This document shows, piece by piece, positions 34,393-43,828 of a DNA stretch of 64,000 bases; the first letter of the stretch is position 1, and each line of letters starts with the position of its first letter. A model generated the notes under the pieces. That model was not told where the DNA came from. It worked only from the letters and a program-made list of their open reading frames with translations, and searched no databases. The DNA is taken from contig NZ_CAADFC020000004.1 in NCBI RefSeq assembly GCF_900696085.1, positions 1 to 64,000 on the forward strand, given 5' to 3'. The translations under genes were made by a program, and so were the position numbers. This DNA comes from Bradyrhizobium ivorense. Its GTDB lineage: Bacteria > Pseudomonadota > Alphaproteobacteria > Rhizobiales > Xanthobacteraceae.

Positions 34393-35430
34393 ATGTTGCA
34401 TGGAGACATATCGAGCAGCAAGGACACGGTCGGCGTTGCCGTGGTCAATTACAAGATGCCGCGTCTGCACACCAAGGCCGAGGTGCTGGATAATGCGCGC
34501 AACATCGCCAAGATGATCGAGGGCATGAAGCTCGGCCTGCCGGGCATGGACCTCGTGATTTTCCCGGAATATTCGACCCACGGCATCATGTACGACTCCA
34601 AGGAGATGTACGAGACGGCGTCGTCGGTGCCGGGCGAGGAGACGCGGATCTTCGCGGACGCCTGCCGCAAGGCGCGGGTCTGGGGCGTGTTCTCGCTGAC
34701 CGGCGAGCGCCACGAGGAGCACCCCAACAAGGCGCCGTACAACACGCTGATCCTGATGAACGACAAGGGCGAGATCGTGCAGAAGTATCGCAAGATCATG
34801 CCCTGGGTGCCGATCGAAGGCTGGTATCCCGGCGATTGCACCTATGTCTCGGACGGGCCGAAGGGGCTGAAGATCAGCCTGATCATCTGCGACGACGGCA
34901 ACTATCCGGAGATCTGGCGCGACTGCGCGATGCGCGGCGCCGAGCTGATCATTCGCTGCCAGGGCTACATGTACCCGGCCAAGGAGCAGCAGATCCAGAT
35001 CTCGAAGTCGATGGCCTGGGCCAACAACTGCTATGTCGCGGTCGCCAACGCCTCCGGCTTCGACGGCGTCTATTCCTACTTCGGCCATTCGGCGCTGATC
35101 GGCTTCGACGGCCGCACCCTCGGCGAATGCGGCACCGAGGAGAACGGCATCCAGTATGCGCAGATGTCGGTGTCGCTGATCCGCGATGCCCGCCGCACCA
35201 TGCAGTCGCAGAACCATCTCTTCAAGCTGATGCACCGCGGCTATACCGGCCTGATCAACTCCGGCGACGGCGATCGCGGCCACGCGGTCTGTCCTTACAC
35301 GTTCTACAAGAACTGGATCACCGATCCCGAAGGAACGCGGGAAATGGTCGAGGCCATGACGCGTCCGACCGTCGGGACGGATGAATGCCCGATCGAGGGC
35401 ATCCCGAACCAGAAGGTCGCCCATCGCTAG
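34393..35430 (+). CDS. amiE: Aliphatic amidase AmiE
   Basis: The 345-residue nitrilase-superfamily enzyme hydrolyses short aliphatic amides such as acetamide to the acid and ammonia in the cytoplasm. The catalytic triad sits at the same numbers as in Pseudomonas AmiE: E59 (FPEYS), K134 (KYRKI) and C166 (IICDDGN). Long segments are nearly identical to that enzyme as I remember it ([26 protein letters not shown]). It comes after the importer genes, so uptake and hydrolysis share one transcript. AmiE also transfers acyl groups to hydroxylamine, a known side activity. Confidence 0.95.
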   Translation: MLHGDISSSKDTVGVAVVNYKMPRLHTKAEVLDNARNIAKMIEGMKLGLPGMDLVIFPEYSTHGIMYDSKEMYETASSVPGEETRIFADACRKARVWGVFSLTGERHEEHPNKAPYNTLILMNDKGEIVQKYRKIMPWVPIEGWYPGDCTYVSDGPKGLKISLIICDDGNYPEIWRDCAMRGAELIIRCQGYMYPAKEQQIQISKSMAWANNCYVAVANASGFDGVYSYFGHSALIGFDGRTLGECGTEENGIQYAQMSVSLIRDARRTMQSQNHLFKLMHRGYTGLINSGDGDRGHAVCPYTFYKNWITDPEGTREMVEAMTRPTVGTDECPIEGIPNQKVAHR

Positions 35431-35521
35431 GCGACATCGACGATCGGCGCCGGCGCGACGTTTCGCGCCGGCGTGGTTCGATGCGGCGGACACTTCCTCG
35501 CGGAGGAAACAGGGGGATTTC

Positions 35522-36856
35522 ATGAGCGGTCAATCGAATAGCGGGCTGGTTCACCAGGCCGAGGGACAGATCGACGATCTTCTCGGCCATGAATTCGAGC
35601 ACGAGCCGGTGCCGATGAGCGCCCGGCGCAGCGCCTTCTCGGTGACGATGGTGTGGCTGGGCTTTCCGATGATCATCACCGGCGCGATGACCGGATCGAT
35701 CCTGGTGCTCGGCATGGGATTCAAGAATGCGCTGGTTGCGATGATCGTCGGCAATTTGATCATGTTCGCCTATGTCGGCGCGCTCGGCCTGATCGGCACG
35801 CGGCGCGGCATGAACTTCGCACTGATCGCGAGCATCGTGTTCGGAAAAAAGGGCTATGTGCTGGCGTCGGGCCTGCTGTCGACGCTGTTGCTCGGCTGGT
35901 ATGCGGTGCAGACCGGCATCACGGGCGCGTTGATCTCCTCGACCTACGGCCTCAACTATGTGGCGATGACCATCGTCGCCGGCGTGCTCTATATCGGGAT
36001 CACCTTCGTCGGGGTGAAGGGATTGCACTATATCGGGCTGGCGTCGGTGCCGCTGTTCGTCCTGCTCGGCGTCTGGGTCGCTGCTGATGCGGCGTCCACC
36101 ACGACGGCCGCGGCGATCTTCGGCTATGCCGGCAATAATGGCGTCGCCAGCATGTCGATGGGGGTCGGTCTCACGGTGGTGCTGGCGCTGTTCATCGACG
36201 CCGGCACGGTGACCGCGGACTTCAACCGCTGGGCGCGGGGCGCGCGGGCCTCGCTGTTCGCTACGTTCAACGCGTTTCCGTTTGCCAATCTGGTGGCGAT
36301 GCTGGTTGGCGGCGTGATGACGGCGGCGCTCGCCGTGCCGAACGCCAACCCGTTCGGCGTCGACAACATGTTCGGTTACATGAACGGCAAGCAGCTCACA
36401 TGGCTCAGTATTCTGGCGTTCATCTTCCTCTATGCCAATCTCGGCTCGGTCTGCTCGCACTGTCTGTACAATGCGGCCACCGGCTGGTCGCGCATCCTCG
36501 GAACCAACATGCGGCTGATGGCGGTGGTGCTCGGCGCGATCGGCATCGTGGTCGCCGCGGGGAACGTCTGGGCGTTCTTCATCCAGTGGCTGTCGCTGCT
36601 CGGCATCCTCGTGCCGCCGATCGGTGCCATCATACTGGTCGATCAATATGTGTTGCGGGCCGAGGCGCGCGCGGAGGCGGACTGGCGGGCGAAGCCGTTC
36701 ATCGCCTGGGGCATCGGGTCGCTGTGCGCCTTTGCCGTTGAAAACCTGATGCCGGGCTTGTCCACCGCGATCTCCGCGGCCGTGGTCGCCGGCATCGTGT
36801 ACGGGGCGATCGCACGCGTGGAGTCCGCCACGGAGAAGGTAGCCCGTCCCGCATAA
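35522..36856 (+). CDS. NCS1-type nucleobase/cytosine permease-like transporter
   Basis: The 444-residue protein has about twelve membrane segments and the NCS1 features of CodB-like carriers. These are a polar N-terminal tail (about 1-40), VTMVWLGFPMIITGAMTG in the first helix region, LLLGWYAVQTGITG, and VDQYVLRAEARAE near the C-terminal side. It would be a secondary importer of a small N-containing compound across the inner membrane. In this operon an amide, urea-like compound or related nitrogen source is likely. The start ATG 35522 follows AGGAAACAGGGGG; the frame is open further upstream without coding character. Confidence 0.83.
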   Translation: MSGQSNSGLVHQAEGQIDDLLGHEFEHEPVPMSARRSAFSVTMVWLGFPMIITGAMTGSILVLGMGFKNALVAMIVGNLIMFAYVGALGLIGTRRGMNFALIASIVFGKKGYVLASGLLSTLLLGWYAVQTGITGALISSTYGLNYVAMTIVAGVLYIGITFVGVKGLHYIGLASVPLFVLLGVWVAADAASTTTAAAIFGYAGNNGVASMSMGVGLTVVLALFIDAGTVTADFNRWARGARASLFATFNAFPFANLVAMLVGGVMTAALAVPNANPFGVDNMFGYMNGKQLTWLSILAFIFLYANLGSVCSHCLYNAATGWSRILGTNMRLMAVVLGAIGIVVAAGNVWAFFIQWLSLLGILVPPIGAIILVDQYVLRAEARAEADWRAKPFIAWGIGSLCAFAVENLMPGLSTAISAAVVAGIVYGAIARVESATEKVARPA

Positions 36857-36890
36857 GCGACGATCTCGATCAGACAAGAAGGGTGCACCA

Positions 36891-37910
36891 ATGAGTGTCG
36901 ACTATCAGATCCACGAGCTCGGCAACGTCGTCTTGCAGCGCGGCGCGACCATCCGCGACTGCAAGCTCGCCTACAAGACCTTCGGGCAGCTCAATGCGGC
37001 CAAGGACAACGTGATCGTCTATCCGACCTGGTATTCCGGCCAGCACTACGACAATGAGTGGCTGATCGGCGCGGGCATGGCGCTCGATCCCGCAAAATAC
37101 TTCATCATCATCCCCAACATGTTCGGCAACGGCCTGTCGTCGTCGCCGAGCAACACGCCGGAGCCCTATAACGGGCCGCGCTTTCCGCAGGTGACGGCCT
37201 ACGACAATGTGCGCGCCCAGCATCGGCTGCTGACCGAGAAGTTCGCCATCAAGCAGATTCGCCTGGTGGTCGGATGGTCGATGGGGGCCTTGCAGACCTT
37301 CCACTGGGGCGCGCTCTATCCTGACATGATGGACCTGCTGGCGCCGTTCTGCGGCTCGGCCAAATGCTCGCGGCACAACTTTGTGTTCCTCGAAGGTGTC
37401 AAGGCGGCGCTGACCGCGGACGCCGCATGGAAAGAGGGCTGGTACACCGACAAGCCGGCCCGCGGTCTGCGCGCCGCCGCGCGCGTCTATGCCGGCTGGG
37501 GCTTTTCGCAGGCCTTCTATCGCGAGCAGCTCGACATCAAGACGCTCGGCTTTTCGTCGCTGGAGGATTTTCTGGTGGCGTTCTGGGAAGGCTTCTTCCT
37601 GCCGAAGGATCCGAACAACCTGCTCACCATGCTGTGGACCTGGCAGAACGGCGATATCAGCGACAACGAGATCTACAAGCGCGATTTCAAGGCCGCGCTC
37701 GGCGCCATCAAGGCCAAGACATATGTCATGCCGGGACAGACCGATCTGTATTTCCCACCGGAGGACAGCGAGTTCGAGGTCGCGAACATGCCGAACGCCA
37801 AGTTGGTGCCGGTGCCGTCGATCTGGGGGCATTTCGCCGGCGGTCCCGGCACCAATCCGGTCGACGTCGCCTTCATCGATTCCAGGCTCAAGGAGCTGCT
37901 CGCATCGTGA
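36891..37910 (+). CDS. MetX-like alpha/beta-hydrolase-fold acyltransferase or hydrolase
   Basis: The 339-residue protein belongs to the homoserine O-acetyltransferase-like group. The nucleophile elbow is VVGWSMGALQ with S130, the acid is likely the D of GQTDLYFPPED, and the histidine is in WGHFAGGPG. The region IIPNMFGNGLSSSPSN is typical of the family. True MetX proteins have RGDP-type motifs that I do not see, so it may act on another acyl substrate. It lies between the NCS1 permease and the NorQ-like gene in the amide operon. Confidence 0.75.
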   Translation: MSVDYQIHELGNVVLQRGATIRDCKLAYKTFGQLNAAKDNVIVYPTWYSGQHYDNEWLIGAGMALDPAKYFIIIPNMFGNGLSSSPSNTPEPYNGPRFPQVTAYDNVRAQHRLLTEKFAIKQIRLVVGWSMGALQTFHWGALYPDMMDLLAPFCGSAKCSRHNFVFLEGVKAALTADAAWKEGWYTDKPARGLRAAARVYAGWGFSQAFYREQLDIKTLGFSSLEDFLVAFWEGFFLPKDPNNLLTMLWTWQNGDISDNEIYKRDFKAALGAIKAKTYVMPGQTDLYFPPEDSEFEVANMPNAKLVPVPSIWGHFAGGPGTNPVDVAFIDSRLKELLAS

Positions 37911-37960
37911 TGTCGACCGATTGCGAATGGCCGGCTGCGCGATCACGGGAGGCGTGAGCT

Positions 37961-38773
37961 TTGACCAATCCCGCACTTCTGCTCGATCAGTATCGCATCC
38001 TGGACGAGCCATACTATCGGCCACTCAGGGACGAGGTCGAACTGTTCGGCGCCGCCTATGCCAGCCGCATGCCGGTGATGCTGAAGGGGCCGACCGGCTG
38101 CGGCAAGACCCGGTTCATCGAATACATGGCGTGGCGGCTCGGCCGCCCGCTCATCACGGTGGCGTGCCACGAGGACATGACGGCGGCCGATCTGGTCGGA
38201 CGCTGGCTGCTCGACGCTGAGGGTACGGTGTGGAGCGACGGGCCGCTCACGACGGCGGTGCGGCTCGGCGCGATCTGCTATCTGGACGAGATCGTCGAGG
38301 CGCGCCAGGACACCACCGTCGTGATCCATCCGCTGACCGACGACCGTCGCGTCCTGCCACTGGAAAAGCGCGGCGAGCTGATCCACGCCCATTCCGACTT
38401 CCAGCTCGTGATCTCCTACAATCCCGGCTACCAGAGCGCGATCAAGGACCTCAAGGAATCCACCAAGCAGCGTTTTGCGGCGCTCGACTTCGATTATCCC
38501 GACCGCTCGGCGGAAGTGGAGGTGGTCTCGCGCGAGGCCGGCATCGAACCCGAGATCGCCGATCTCTTGGTGAAGATCGCCTCGCACAGCCGCAATTTGA
38601 AGGGCCAGGGCCTCGACGAGGGCGCGTCGACCCGCATGCTGGTCAATGCCGGCCGGCTGATCGGATACGGCATCAGCCTCGACAAGGCCTGCGAGACCAC
38701 GATCGTAGTTCCCCTGACCGATGATGCGGACACCAGGAACACGTTGCGCGACGTGATCTCGGCCTGCGCCTAA
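37961..38773 (+). CDS. MoxR-family AAA+ ATPase, NorQ/CbbQ-like
   Basis: The 270-residue ATPase has Walker A GPTGCGKT (43-50), Walker [12 protein letters not shown] (D109/E110) and a sensor-1 region [10 protein letters not shown]. It ends in the C-terminal helical domain of NorQ/NirQ/CbbQ proteins. With a VWA partner these remodel a client enzyme, for example to insert or release a cofactor or inhibitor. The start is TTG at 37961. It is followed 17 bp later by the VWA partner gene. No nitric-oxide reductase or RuBisCO genes are nearby, so the client is unknown and may be an amide-operon product. Confidence 0.85.
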   Translation: MTNPALLLDQYRILDEPYYRPLRDEVELFGAAYASRMPVMLKGPTGCGKTRFIEYMAWRLGRPLITVACHEDMTAADLVGRWLLDAEGTVWSDGPLTTAVRLGAICYLDEIVEARQDTTVVIHPLTDDRRVLPLEKRGELIHAHSDFQLVISYNPGYQSAIKDLKESTKQRFAALDFDYPDRSAEVEVVSREAGIEPEIADLLVKIASHSRNLKGQGLDEGASTRMLVNAGRLIGYGISLDKACETTIVVPLTDDADTRNTLRDVISACA

Positions 38774-38789
38774 TACGGAGGTAGGGCGG

Positions 38790-41090
38790 GTGGCGGTCGC
38801 GCATGTCAGCTCACTGGAAAACTTCCGTTCCAGCCGCCGGCTGGCGGAGCTGCTGCGCGGACACGATGATATCGGCTCGGCCGCGCAGACGACGCGCGCG
38901 GCCCTGGAGCGCCGCCCCGAGTTCGCCAGCCGGATCGCGATCTGGGACGTCGCCGTGCGCGGGCTGTTCGAAGCCAATCTCGGCGAGGCCGTGGTCCTGA
39001 GCTTTCTGCGGTTGTCGGAGCACTGGCCGGCGCAGCGTTCGGCCCACGATCTGCTCGCCATCGGACGCGCCGTCACCGACATCGGCCGCAGCGCCGGAAG
39101 CCGCATCGCCCATGCGGCGCTGACCGAATTGTCAAAGGTGCTGCCTCGGCTCGCGGGCGCAAATGAGGTGACGACCGTCCTCGCCGCACTTTGCCAGCTC
39201 GCAGATATGGGGCCGGAATCCGTGGGTCTTGCGATCAACCGGCTCGAGCAGCTGTTGGGGCACGCCGGCGCTGAAGGCTTTTCAGCCTGGGTGTCGGCCG
39301 GTTTGCGGGCGAGCGGCGGCCGCGCGGCGCAGCGACGGGCCTATTTCGGGCTCGACGACGCGCTCTCGGCACGCCTGTTGGCGTTGGGCCGCACCGGTGA
39401 TGATTTTGCGCGGCTGGAGAAGCGCCTCGCGGCAACGATGGTCGCGCTGTGGAACAGGAAGCCGCGCTTCCGCAAGCTTGCGATTGCGCCGACGTCGGTG
39501 CCGCGCCGGACCTCGCTCGCGGTCGGCCTGATCGGCTTGCCCGAGACGTTTCCCGGCTTCGAGGGCGCGCGGGCGGATGCAATCTACCTCGCGGCGGTTG
39601 CGCACGCCGGCGCGCATCTCGTGCATTCGACCGTCCGCTTTCCAGTCGGCCGGCTGAAGGCGCTGCAGCTCGCGCTGGTGTCGCTGATCGAGGACGCCAG
39701 GGTCGAGACGCTGGCGCTGCGCGAGATGCCCGGCCTGCGCTGGCTGTGGCTGCCATTTCACACCGCGGTGCCGTCCGGCCAGGCGACCGCGGCGGGGCTG
39801 ATGACGCGGCTGGCGCGGGCACTGATCGATCCCGACTATCAGGATGGCGACGCCTGGGTGGCCAAGGGACGGACGCTGTTTGCGGCCGCCTCCGAGCGCT
39901 GGACCGATCCCGCGATCAGCCGCGAGATCGGCGGCCTGCTCGGCAACGACATCGGGCAGATGCGGCTGCAGTTCAACGCCAAGAGCTATGTCGTCGAGCC
40001 CGCCTACCGCGACGACAATCTCGCGCTGTGGGATTTCGGCGACGCGCCGGACGCGCCGGACGCGCCGACGGAGACGATCGAGCTCGCGGTCGATTCGGTG
40101 CGGATCGAGCGGCGCGAGGAGGCGGGCGGTCGCTCGACGGATGAGACCGCGAGGCCGGACGAGACACTGCGCGCGCGGGCCAGCGTAACGACATTGCTGG
40201 ACGGGATACCGGTCGCGACCTATCCGGAATGGGACTATGCCGCGAACACCGAGCGGATAGACTGGACTACCATTCTGGAGGCCGATGCCGTGGCATCGGC
40301 AAAGCCGCTCGAGCTGCCGGCCGAGAGCGAGGCGCTGCGCAGCATCACGCGGCTGACCCGCGATGCGTCGATTGGCCGTCGCCTCCGTCAAAAGGGCCAG
40401 CGTGAGGGTGATGCGCTCGATATCGATGCTGCGGTCGCGCGCACGATCGAGCGGCGTGCCGGTCATGTCAGCGAGCCCAGGGTCTACCAGCGCGATGCGC
40501 CGGGGCCGCGCGACCTCGCGTTTCTGCTGCTGCTGGATCTGTCGCACTCGACCGCCGATCGCGACCGCGCGGGGCGAACCGTGCTCGATGTCGAGCGCAA
40601 GGCGGCGGCGATCATGGCGGCGGCGGTCGAGACCGCCAGGGACGCGATCGCCGTGCACGGCTTCAATTCCGACGGCCGCGAGCGCGTGCGCTATCTGCGC
40701 ATCAAGGGCTTTGACGAGCCGATGGACGCCGTGGTGCGCTCGCGGCTTGCCGGGCTCGGCAGCAGCCATTCGACGCGGCTCGGCGCCGCGTTGCGCCACG
40801 CCGGCAGCTATCTCGTGCAGCGCCGTGCGTTCCGCAAGGTGCTGCTGGTGCTGACCGACGGCGAGCCGTCGGATATCGACGTGCCGGACCCGCAATATCT
40901 CACCGAGGACGCGCGGCGCGCCGCCCAGCAGCTGCGGCGCCGTGGCATGGACATCTTCGCGTTCGGCATCGGCGGCGGCCACTATCCGCAGCTCGGCCGC
41001 ATCTTCGGCGAACGCTACGCGCTTCGCGTGCCGCGCATCGACGTGCTGCCGCAGCGGGTGATGCAACTCTACACGGAACTGAAGAAATAG
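38790..41090 (+). CDS. NorD/CbbO-like VWA-domain protein
   Basis: The 766-residue protein has a long helical N-terminal region (about 1-560) and a C-terminal von Willebrand A domain (about 565-766). The metal-site motif is LLLDLSHSTAD (DxSxS), with the threonine in SSHSTRLG and LTDGEPSD after it. This is the partner of NorQ-type AAA+ proteins, which recognises the client. The start is GTG 38790 with GGAGG upstream. It is the last gene of the amide-locus run and is convergent with the ABC ATPase at 41111. Confidence 0.83.
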   Translation: MAVAHVSSLENFRSSRRLAELLRGHDDIGSAAQTTRAALERRPEFASRIAIWDVAVRGLFEANLGEAVVLSFLRLSEHWPAQRSAHDLLAIGRAVTDIGRSAGSRIAHAALTELSKVLPRLAGANEVTTVLAALCQLADMGPESVGLAINRLEQLLGHAGAEGFSAWVSAGLRASGGRAAQRRAYFGLDDALSARLLALGRTGDDFARLEKRLAATMVALWNRKPRFRKLAIAPTSVPRRTSLAVGLIGLPETFPGFEGARADAIYLAAVAHAGAHLVHSTVRFPVGRLKALQLALVSLIEDARVETLALREMPGLRWLWLPFHTAVPSGQATAAGLMTRLARALIDPDYQDGDAWVAKGRTLFAAASERWTDPAISREIGGLLGNDIGQMRLQFNAKSYVVEPAYRDDNLALWDFGDAPDAPDAPTETIELAVDSVRIERREEAGGRSTDETARPDETLRARASVTTLLDGIPVATYPEWDYAANTERIDWTTILEADAVASAKPLELPAESEALRSITRLTRDASIGRRLRQKGQREGDALDIDAAVARTIERRAGHVSEPRVYQRDAPGPRDLAFLLLLDLSHSTADRDRAGRTVLDVERKAAAIMAAAVETARDAIAVHGFNSDGRERVRYLRIKGFDEPMDAVVRSRLAGLGSSHSTRLGAALRHAGSYLVQRRAFRKVLLVLTDGEPSDIDVPDPQYLTEDARRAAQQLRRRGMDIFAFGIGGGHYPQLGRIFGERYALRVPRIDVLPQRVMQLYTELKK

Positions 41091-41110
41091 GCCGCCCGCT
41101 GCGCGCTCGG

Positions 41111-41896
41111 TTACGCCTGCTCGGCGACCTTCAGCGCCTCGGTGCGAATTTCCTCGACCAGCCGCTCCTTCAGCTGCACGAATTCGGGCGTCGTCTTGAT
41201 CTTGTAGGAGCGCGGATGCGGGAGATCGACGACGATCTCGGCCTTGATCCGGCCGGGACGGGCGCTCATCACGATCACCCGGCTGCCGAGGAAGATCGCC
41301 TCCTCGATGTCGTGGGTGACGAACAGCACGGTCTTCTGGTCGCGCTCCCAGATGCCGAGCAGCATCTCCTGCATCAGCGCCCGGGTCTGGTTATCGAGCG
41401 CGCCGAAGGGCTCGTCGAGCAGCAGGATCTTTGGATCATTGGCCAACGCGCGCGCAATCGCCGTGCGCTGCTGCATGCCGCCCGACAGCTGCTTGGGCCA
41501 GTGATTTTCGAAGCCCGATAGTCCGACCTGGCGAATGAGGGCGTCGGCGATGTTGTTGCGCTCGGCTTGCGCAACGCCGCGCTCACGCAGGCCGAAGGCG
41601 ATGTTCTCCCGCACGGTGAGCCAGGGAAACAGCGTATAGGACTGAAACACCATGCCGCGATCGGCGCCGGGACCCTTCACCTCGCGCCCGTCGAGCGTGA
41701 CGCGGCCGCTGGTCGGCCGGTCGAGCCCGGCGACGATGCGGAGCAGGGTGGATTTTCCGCAGCCGGAGGGGCCGAGAATGGTGACGAAGTCGTTGTCGCC
41801 GACATCGAGGGTCGTCGGCTCCAGTGCCCTGGTCGGCGCGTGGCCGGCGCGGGCCGGGAAGGTGCGCGATACCTGGTCGATCCTGAGCGCGGTCAT
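41111..41896 (-). CDS. NitT/TauT-family ABC ATPase (SsuB/TauB-like)
   Basis: The 261-residue ATPase has Walker A GPSGCGKST, Q-loop VFQSYTLFPW, signature LSGGMQQRTAIARAL, Walker B ILLLDEPFGALD and switch FVTHDIEEA, all normal. The family imports sulfonates, nitrate, taurine or thiamine precursors. Its start overlaps the permease stop (four bases). It is the last gene of a minus-strand run hutF-hutC-binding protein-permease-ATPase, which suggests a link with histidine use. Confidence 0.87.
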   Translation of the reverse strand: MTALRIDQVSRTFPARAGHAPTRALEPTTLDVGDNDFVTILGPSGCGKSTLLRIVAGLDRPTSGRVTLDGREVKGPGADRGMVFQSYTLFPWLTVRENIAFGLRERGVAQAERNNIADALIRQVGLSGFENHWPKQLSGGMQQRTAIARALANDPKILLLDEPFGALDNQTRALMQEMLLGIWERDQKTVLFVTHDIEEAIFLGSRVIVMSARPGRIKAEIVVDLPHPRSYKIKTTPEFVQLKERLVEEIRTEALKVAEQA

Positions 41897-42666
41897 GCGA
41901 GCTTCCACGGAAACAGCCAGGCGTTGAACGCCTTGAACAGGAAATCCGAGATCAGCCCGATCAGCCCGATCACGATGATGCCGAAGATGATCTGGCCGGT
42001 GTTGAGCAGCGCCTGGCTGTCGGTGATCATGTGCCCGATGCCCGACGACGAGCCGATCAGCTCGGCGACGATCACATAGGTCCAGGCCCAGCCGAGCACC
42101 AGGCGGAGGATCTCGGCAATCTCCGGGGCTGCGGAGGGCAGCAGCACGCGGCGGATGATGCCGCGGTCGCTGGCGCCGAGCGTGTAGGCCGCCTCGACCA
42201 GATCGCGCCTTGTGGCGCCGACGGTCACCGCGATCATCAGGATGATCTGGAACACCGCGCCGATGAAGATCACCAGCAGCTTCTGCATCTCGCCGATGCC
42301 CGCCCACAGGATCAGCAGCGGGATGAAGGCGGATGCCGGCAGATAGCGGGCAAAGGACACGAACGGTTCGAGAAACGCCTCGATCGGCTTGTAGGCGCCC
42401 ATCAGCACGCCGAGAGGCACCGCGATCACGGCGGCCAGCGCAAAGCCGCCGACGACGCGCCAGATCGTCATCCCGATGTCGTACAGAAAGCCGTGCTTGG
42501 CGAGCAGGTCATAGCCTTCCTGCACCATGGTCAGGGGATTGGCGAGGAAGGTCTTCGAGACATGGCCGCCGAACGTCGCCCACGACCAGAGGGCGACGAA
42601 CAGCACGAAGAACGCGAAGCCATAGGCTGCGCGCTGCTTCGATGTCACGGGATCAAGCGGACGCAT
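41893..42666 (-). CDS. NitT/TauT-family ABC permease (SsuC/TauC-like)
   Basis: The 257-residue permease has about six hydrophobic segments, the first AAYGFAFFVLFVALWSWATF, and the family EAA loop (LVEAAYTLGASDRGIIRRVLLPSAAPEI). ATG 42666 is preferred over an upstream frame start at 42732, because the added residues are not hydrophobic or conserved in character. It is separated from the binding-protein gene by 78 bp containing a strong hairpin. Confidence 0.86.
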   Translation of the reverse strand: MRPLDPVTSKQRAAYGFAFFVLFVALWSWATFGGHVSKTFLANPLTMVQEGYDLLAKHGFLYDIGMTIWRVVGGFALAAVIAVPLGVLMGAYKPIEAFLEPFVSFARYLPASAFIPLLILWAGIGEMQKLLVIFIGAVFQIILMIAVTVGATRRDLVEAAYTLGASDRGIIRRVLLPSAAPEIAEILRLVLGWAWTYVIVAELIGSSSGIGHMITDSQALLNTGQIIFGIIVIGLIGLISDFLFKAFNAWLFPWKLA

Positions 42667-42694
42667 CACAATATCTGTCCAGGCGTATTCATGC

Positions 42695-42727
42695 GCCGGT
42701 CCCGGCCTGCAAGGAGGCGGGACCGGC
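42695..42727 (-). promoter_or_regulatory. Hairpin between binding-protein and permease genes
   Basis: GCCGGTCCCG pairs with CGGGACCGGC (10-bp stem, 13-base loop) directly after the binding-protein stop on the minus-strand transcript. There is no U-run, so a role in mRNA stabilisation or partial attenuation is more likely than full termination. Confidence 0.5.
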
Positions 42728-42744
42728 TGCAACGGAGGGCGGCG

Positions 42745-43689
42745 TTACTTGATGAAGCTGGCGTCGTAGATGTCGTCGATCTTCGGCGCCGCCTTGATGA
42801 TGCCGACCTCGAGCAGCAGCTCCGCGGCCTCCTTGTTGAAGGTGAGGAACTCGCTGGCGAAGAATTTCTGGTTCGCGGCCTTGTCCTGCCAGCGCAGATA
42901 CTTTGCCGAGTTGCCGAACTGCTCGCCGGACTGTTTTACGTCGGCGCCCATGATCTCGTAGGCCTTGGCGTGGTCCTTGGCGATCATGTCGAGCGCCTCG
43001 AAATAGCTATTGGCCAGCGCCTGGGCCGCCTTCGGATTGTCGGTCAGGAATTTTGGCGTGCAGCCGAACGTATCCATCACCATCGGATAGTCGAGCGTGG
43101 TGGCGATGATCTTGCCCTTGTCGGGCGCATTGCGCACCGTCGACAGATAAGGCTCGTAAGTCATCGCGGCATCGTTCTGGCCGGAGACGAACGCCTGCGC
43201 GGCGGCGGCCGGCTCCAGGTTCACGACGGTGACGTCCTTCACCGAAAGGCCGTTCTTCTTCAGCATCCAAGCCAGCGCGAAGTAGGGCGAGGTGCCCGGC
43301 GCCGACGCCGCCACCGTCTTGCCCTTCAAATCCTTGATCGCGGCGACGTCGTTGCGCACCGCCATGCCGTCGGCGCCAAAACTCTTGTCGAGCTGGAAGA
43401 TCTGCTTGGTCGCAACGCCGTTGGCGTTCCAGGAGATCCAGGTCTCGACCGTCGTGGCGGCGCACTGGATGTCGCCCGAGGCGATCGCGAGATGGCGATC
43501 CTTTTGCGGGATCTTCTTCAGCGTCACGTCGAGGCCGTTCTTCTTGAAGATGCCGGCTTCCTTGGCGAGCGTCAGCGGCGCGAAGCCGGTCCAGCCCGAG
43601 ATGCCGACGCCGACCTTGACGTCATCGGCGAACGCGGCGCTGGACGCCAGCAATGCGGCGATGACCGGAAATAGCTTGAATGAACGCAT
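42745..43689 (-). CDS. NitT/TauT-family ABC substrate-binding protein
   Basis: The 314-residue periplasmic protein has a signal peptide (MRSFKLFPVIAALLASSAAFA) and an NMT1/SsuA-like domain (KVGVGISGWTGFAPLTLAKE, GDIQCAATTVETWIS, GKTVAASAPGTSPYFALAWM). Relatives bind sulfonates, taurine, bicarbonate or pyrimidine precursors. The gene starts 139 bp after hutC on the same strand. That context suggests histidine, urocanate or another imidazole as ligand, but this is inference. An ATG six codons upstream (43707) is possible. Confidence 0.84.
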   Translation of the reverse strand: MRSFKLFPVIAALLASSAAFADDVKVGVGISGWTGFAPLTLAKEAGIFKKNGLDVTLKKIPQKDRHLAIASGDIQCAATTVETWISWNANGVATKQIFQLDKSFGADGMAVRNDVAAIKDLKGKTVAASAPGTSPYFALAWMLKKNGLSVKDVTVVNLEPAAAAQAFVSGQNDAAMTYEPYLSTVRNAPDKGKIIATTLDYPMVMDTFGCTPKFLTDNPKAAQALANSYFEALDMIAKDHAKAYEIMGADVKQSGEQFGNSAKYLRWQDKAANQKFFASEFLTFNKEAAELLLEVGIIKAAPKIDDIYDASFIK

Positions 43690-43828
43690 TGTCGAACCCT
43701 CTGCCAAAAGTTGGATTGAACCCTGTTGATCTCGTCACGTCAGTCGCGGCGGATTGCCGCATGAGAACATGTTTCGCGGACGATGGTCCACGCTGCATTG
43801 CATGAATTGTGCCGCACGGGACATCTTG

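Noticed and set aside
38790..41090. Calling the amide-locus AAA+/VWA pair norQ and norD and inferring denitrification
   Set aside because: No norB or norC genes are present and the neighbours are amide genes; family membership is clear but the specific function is not.
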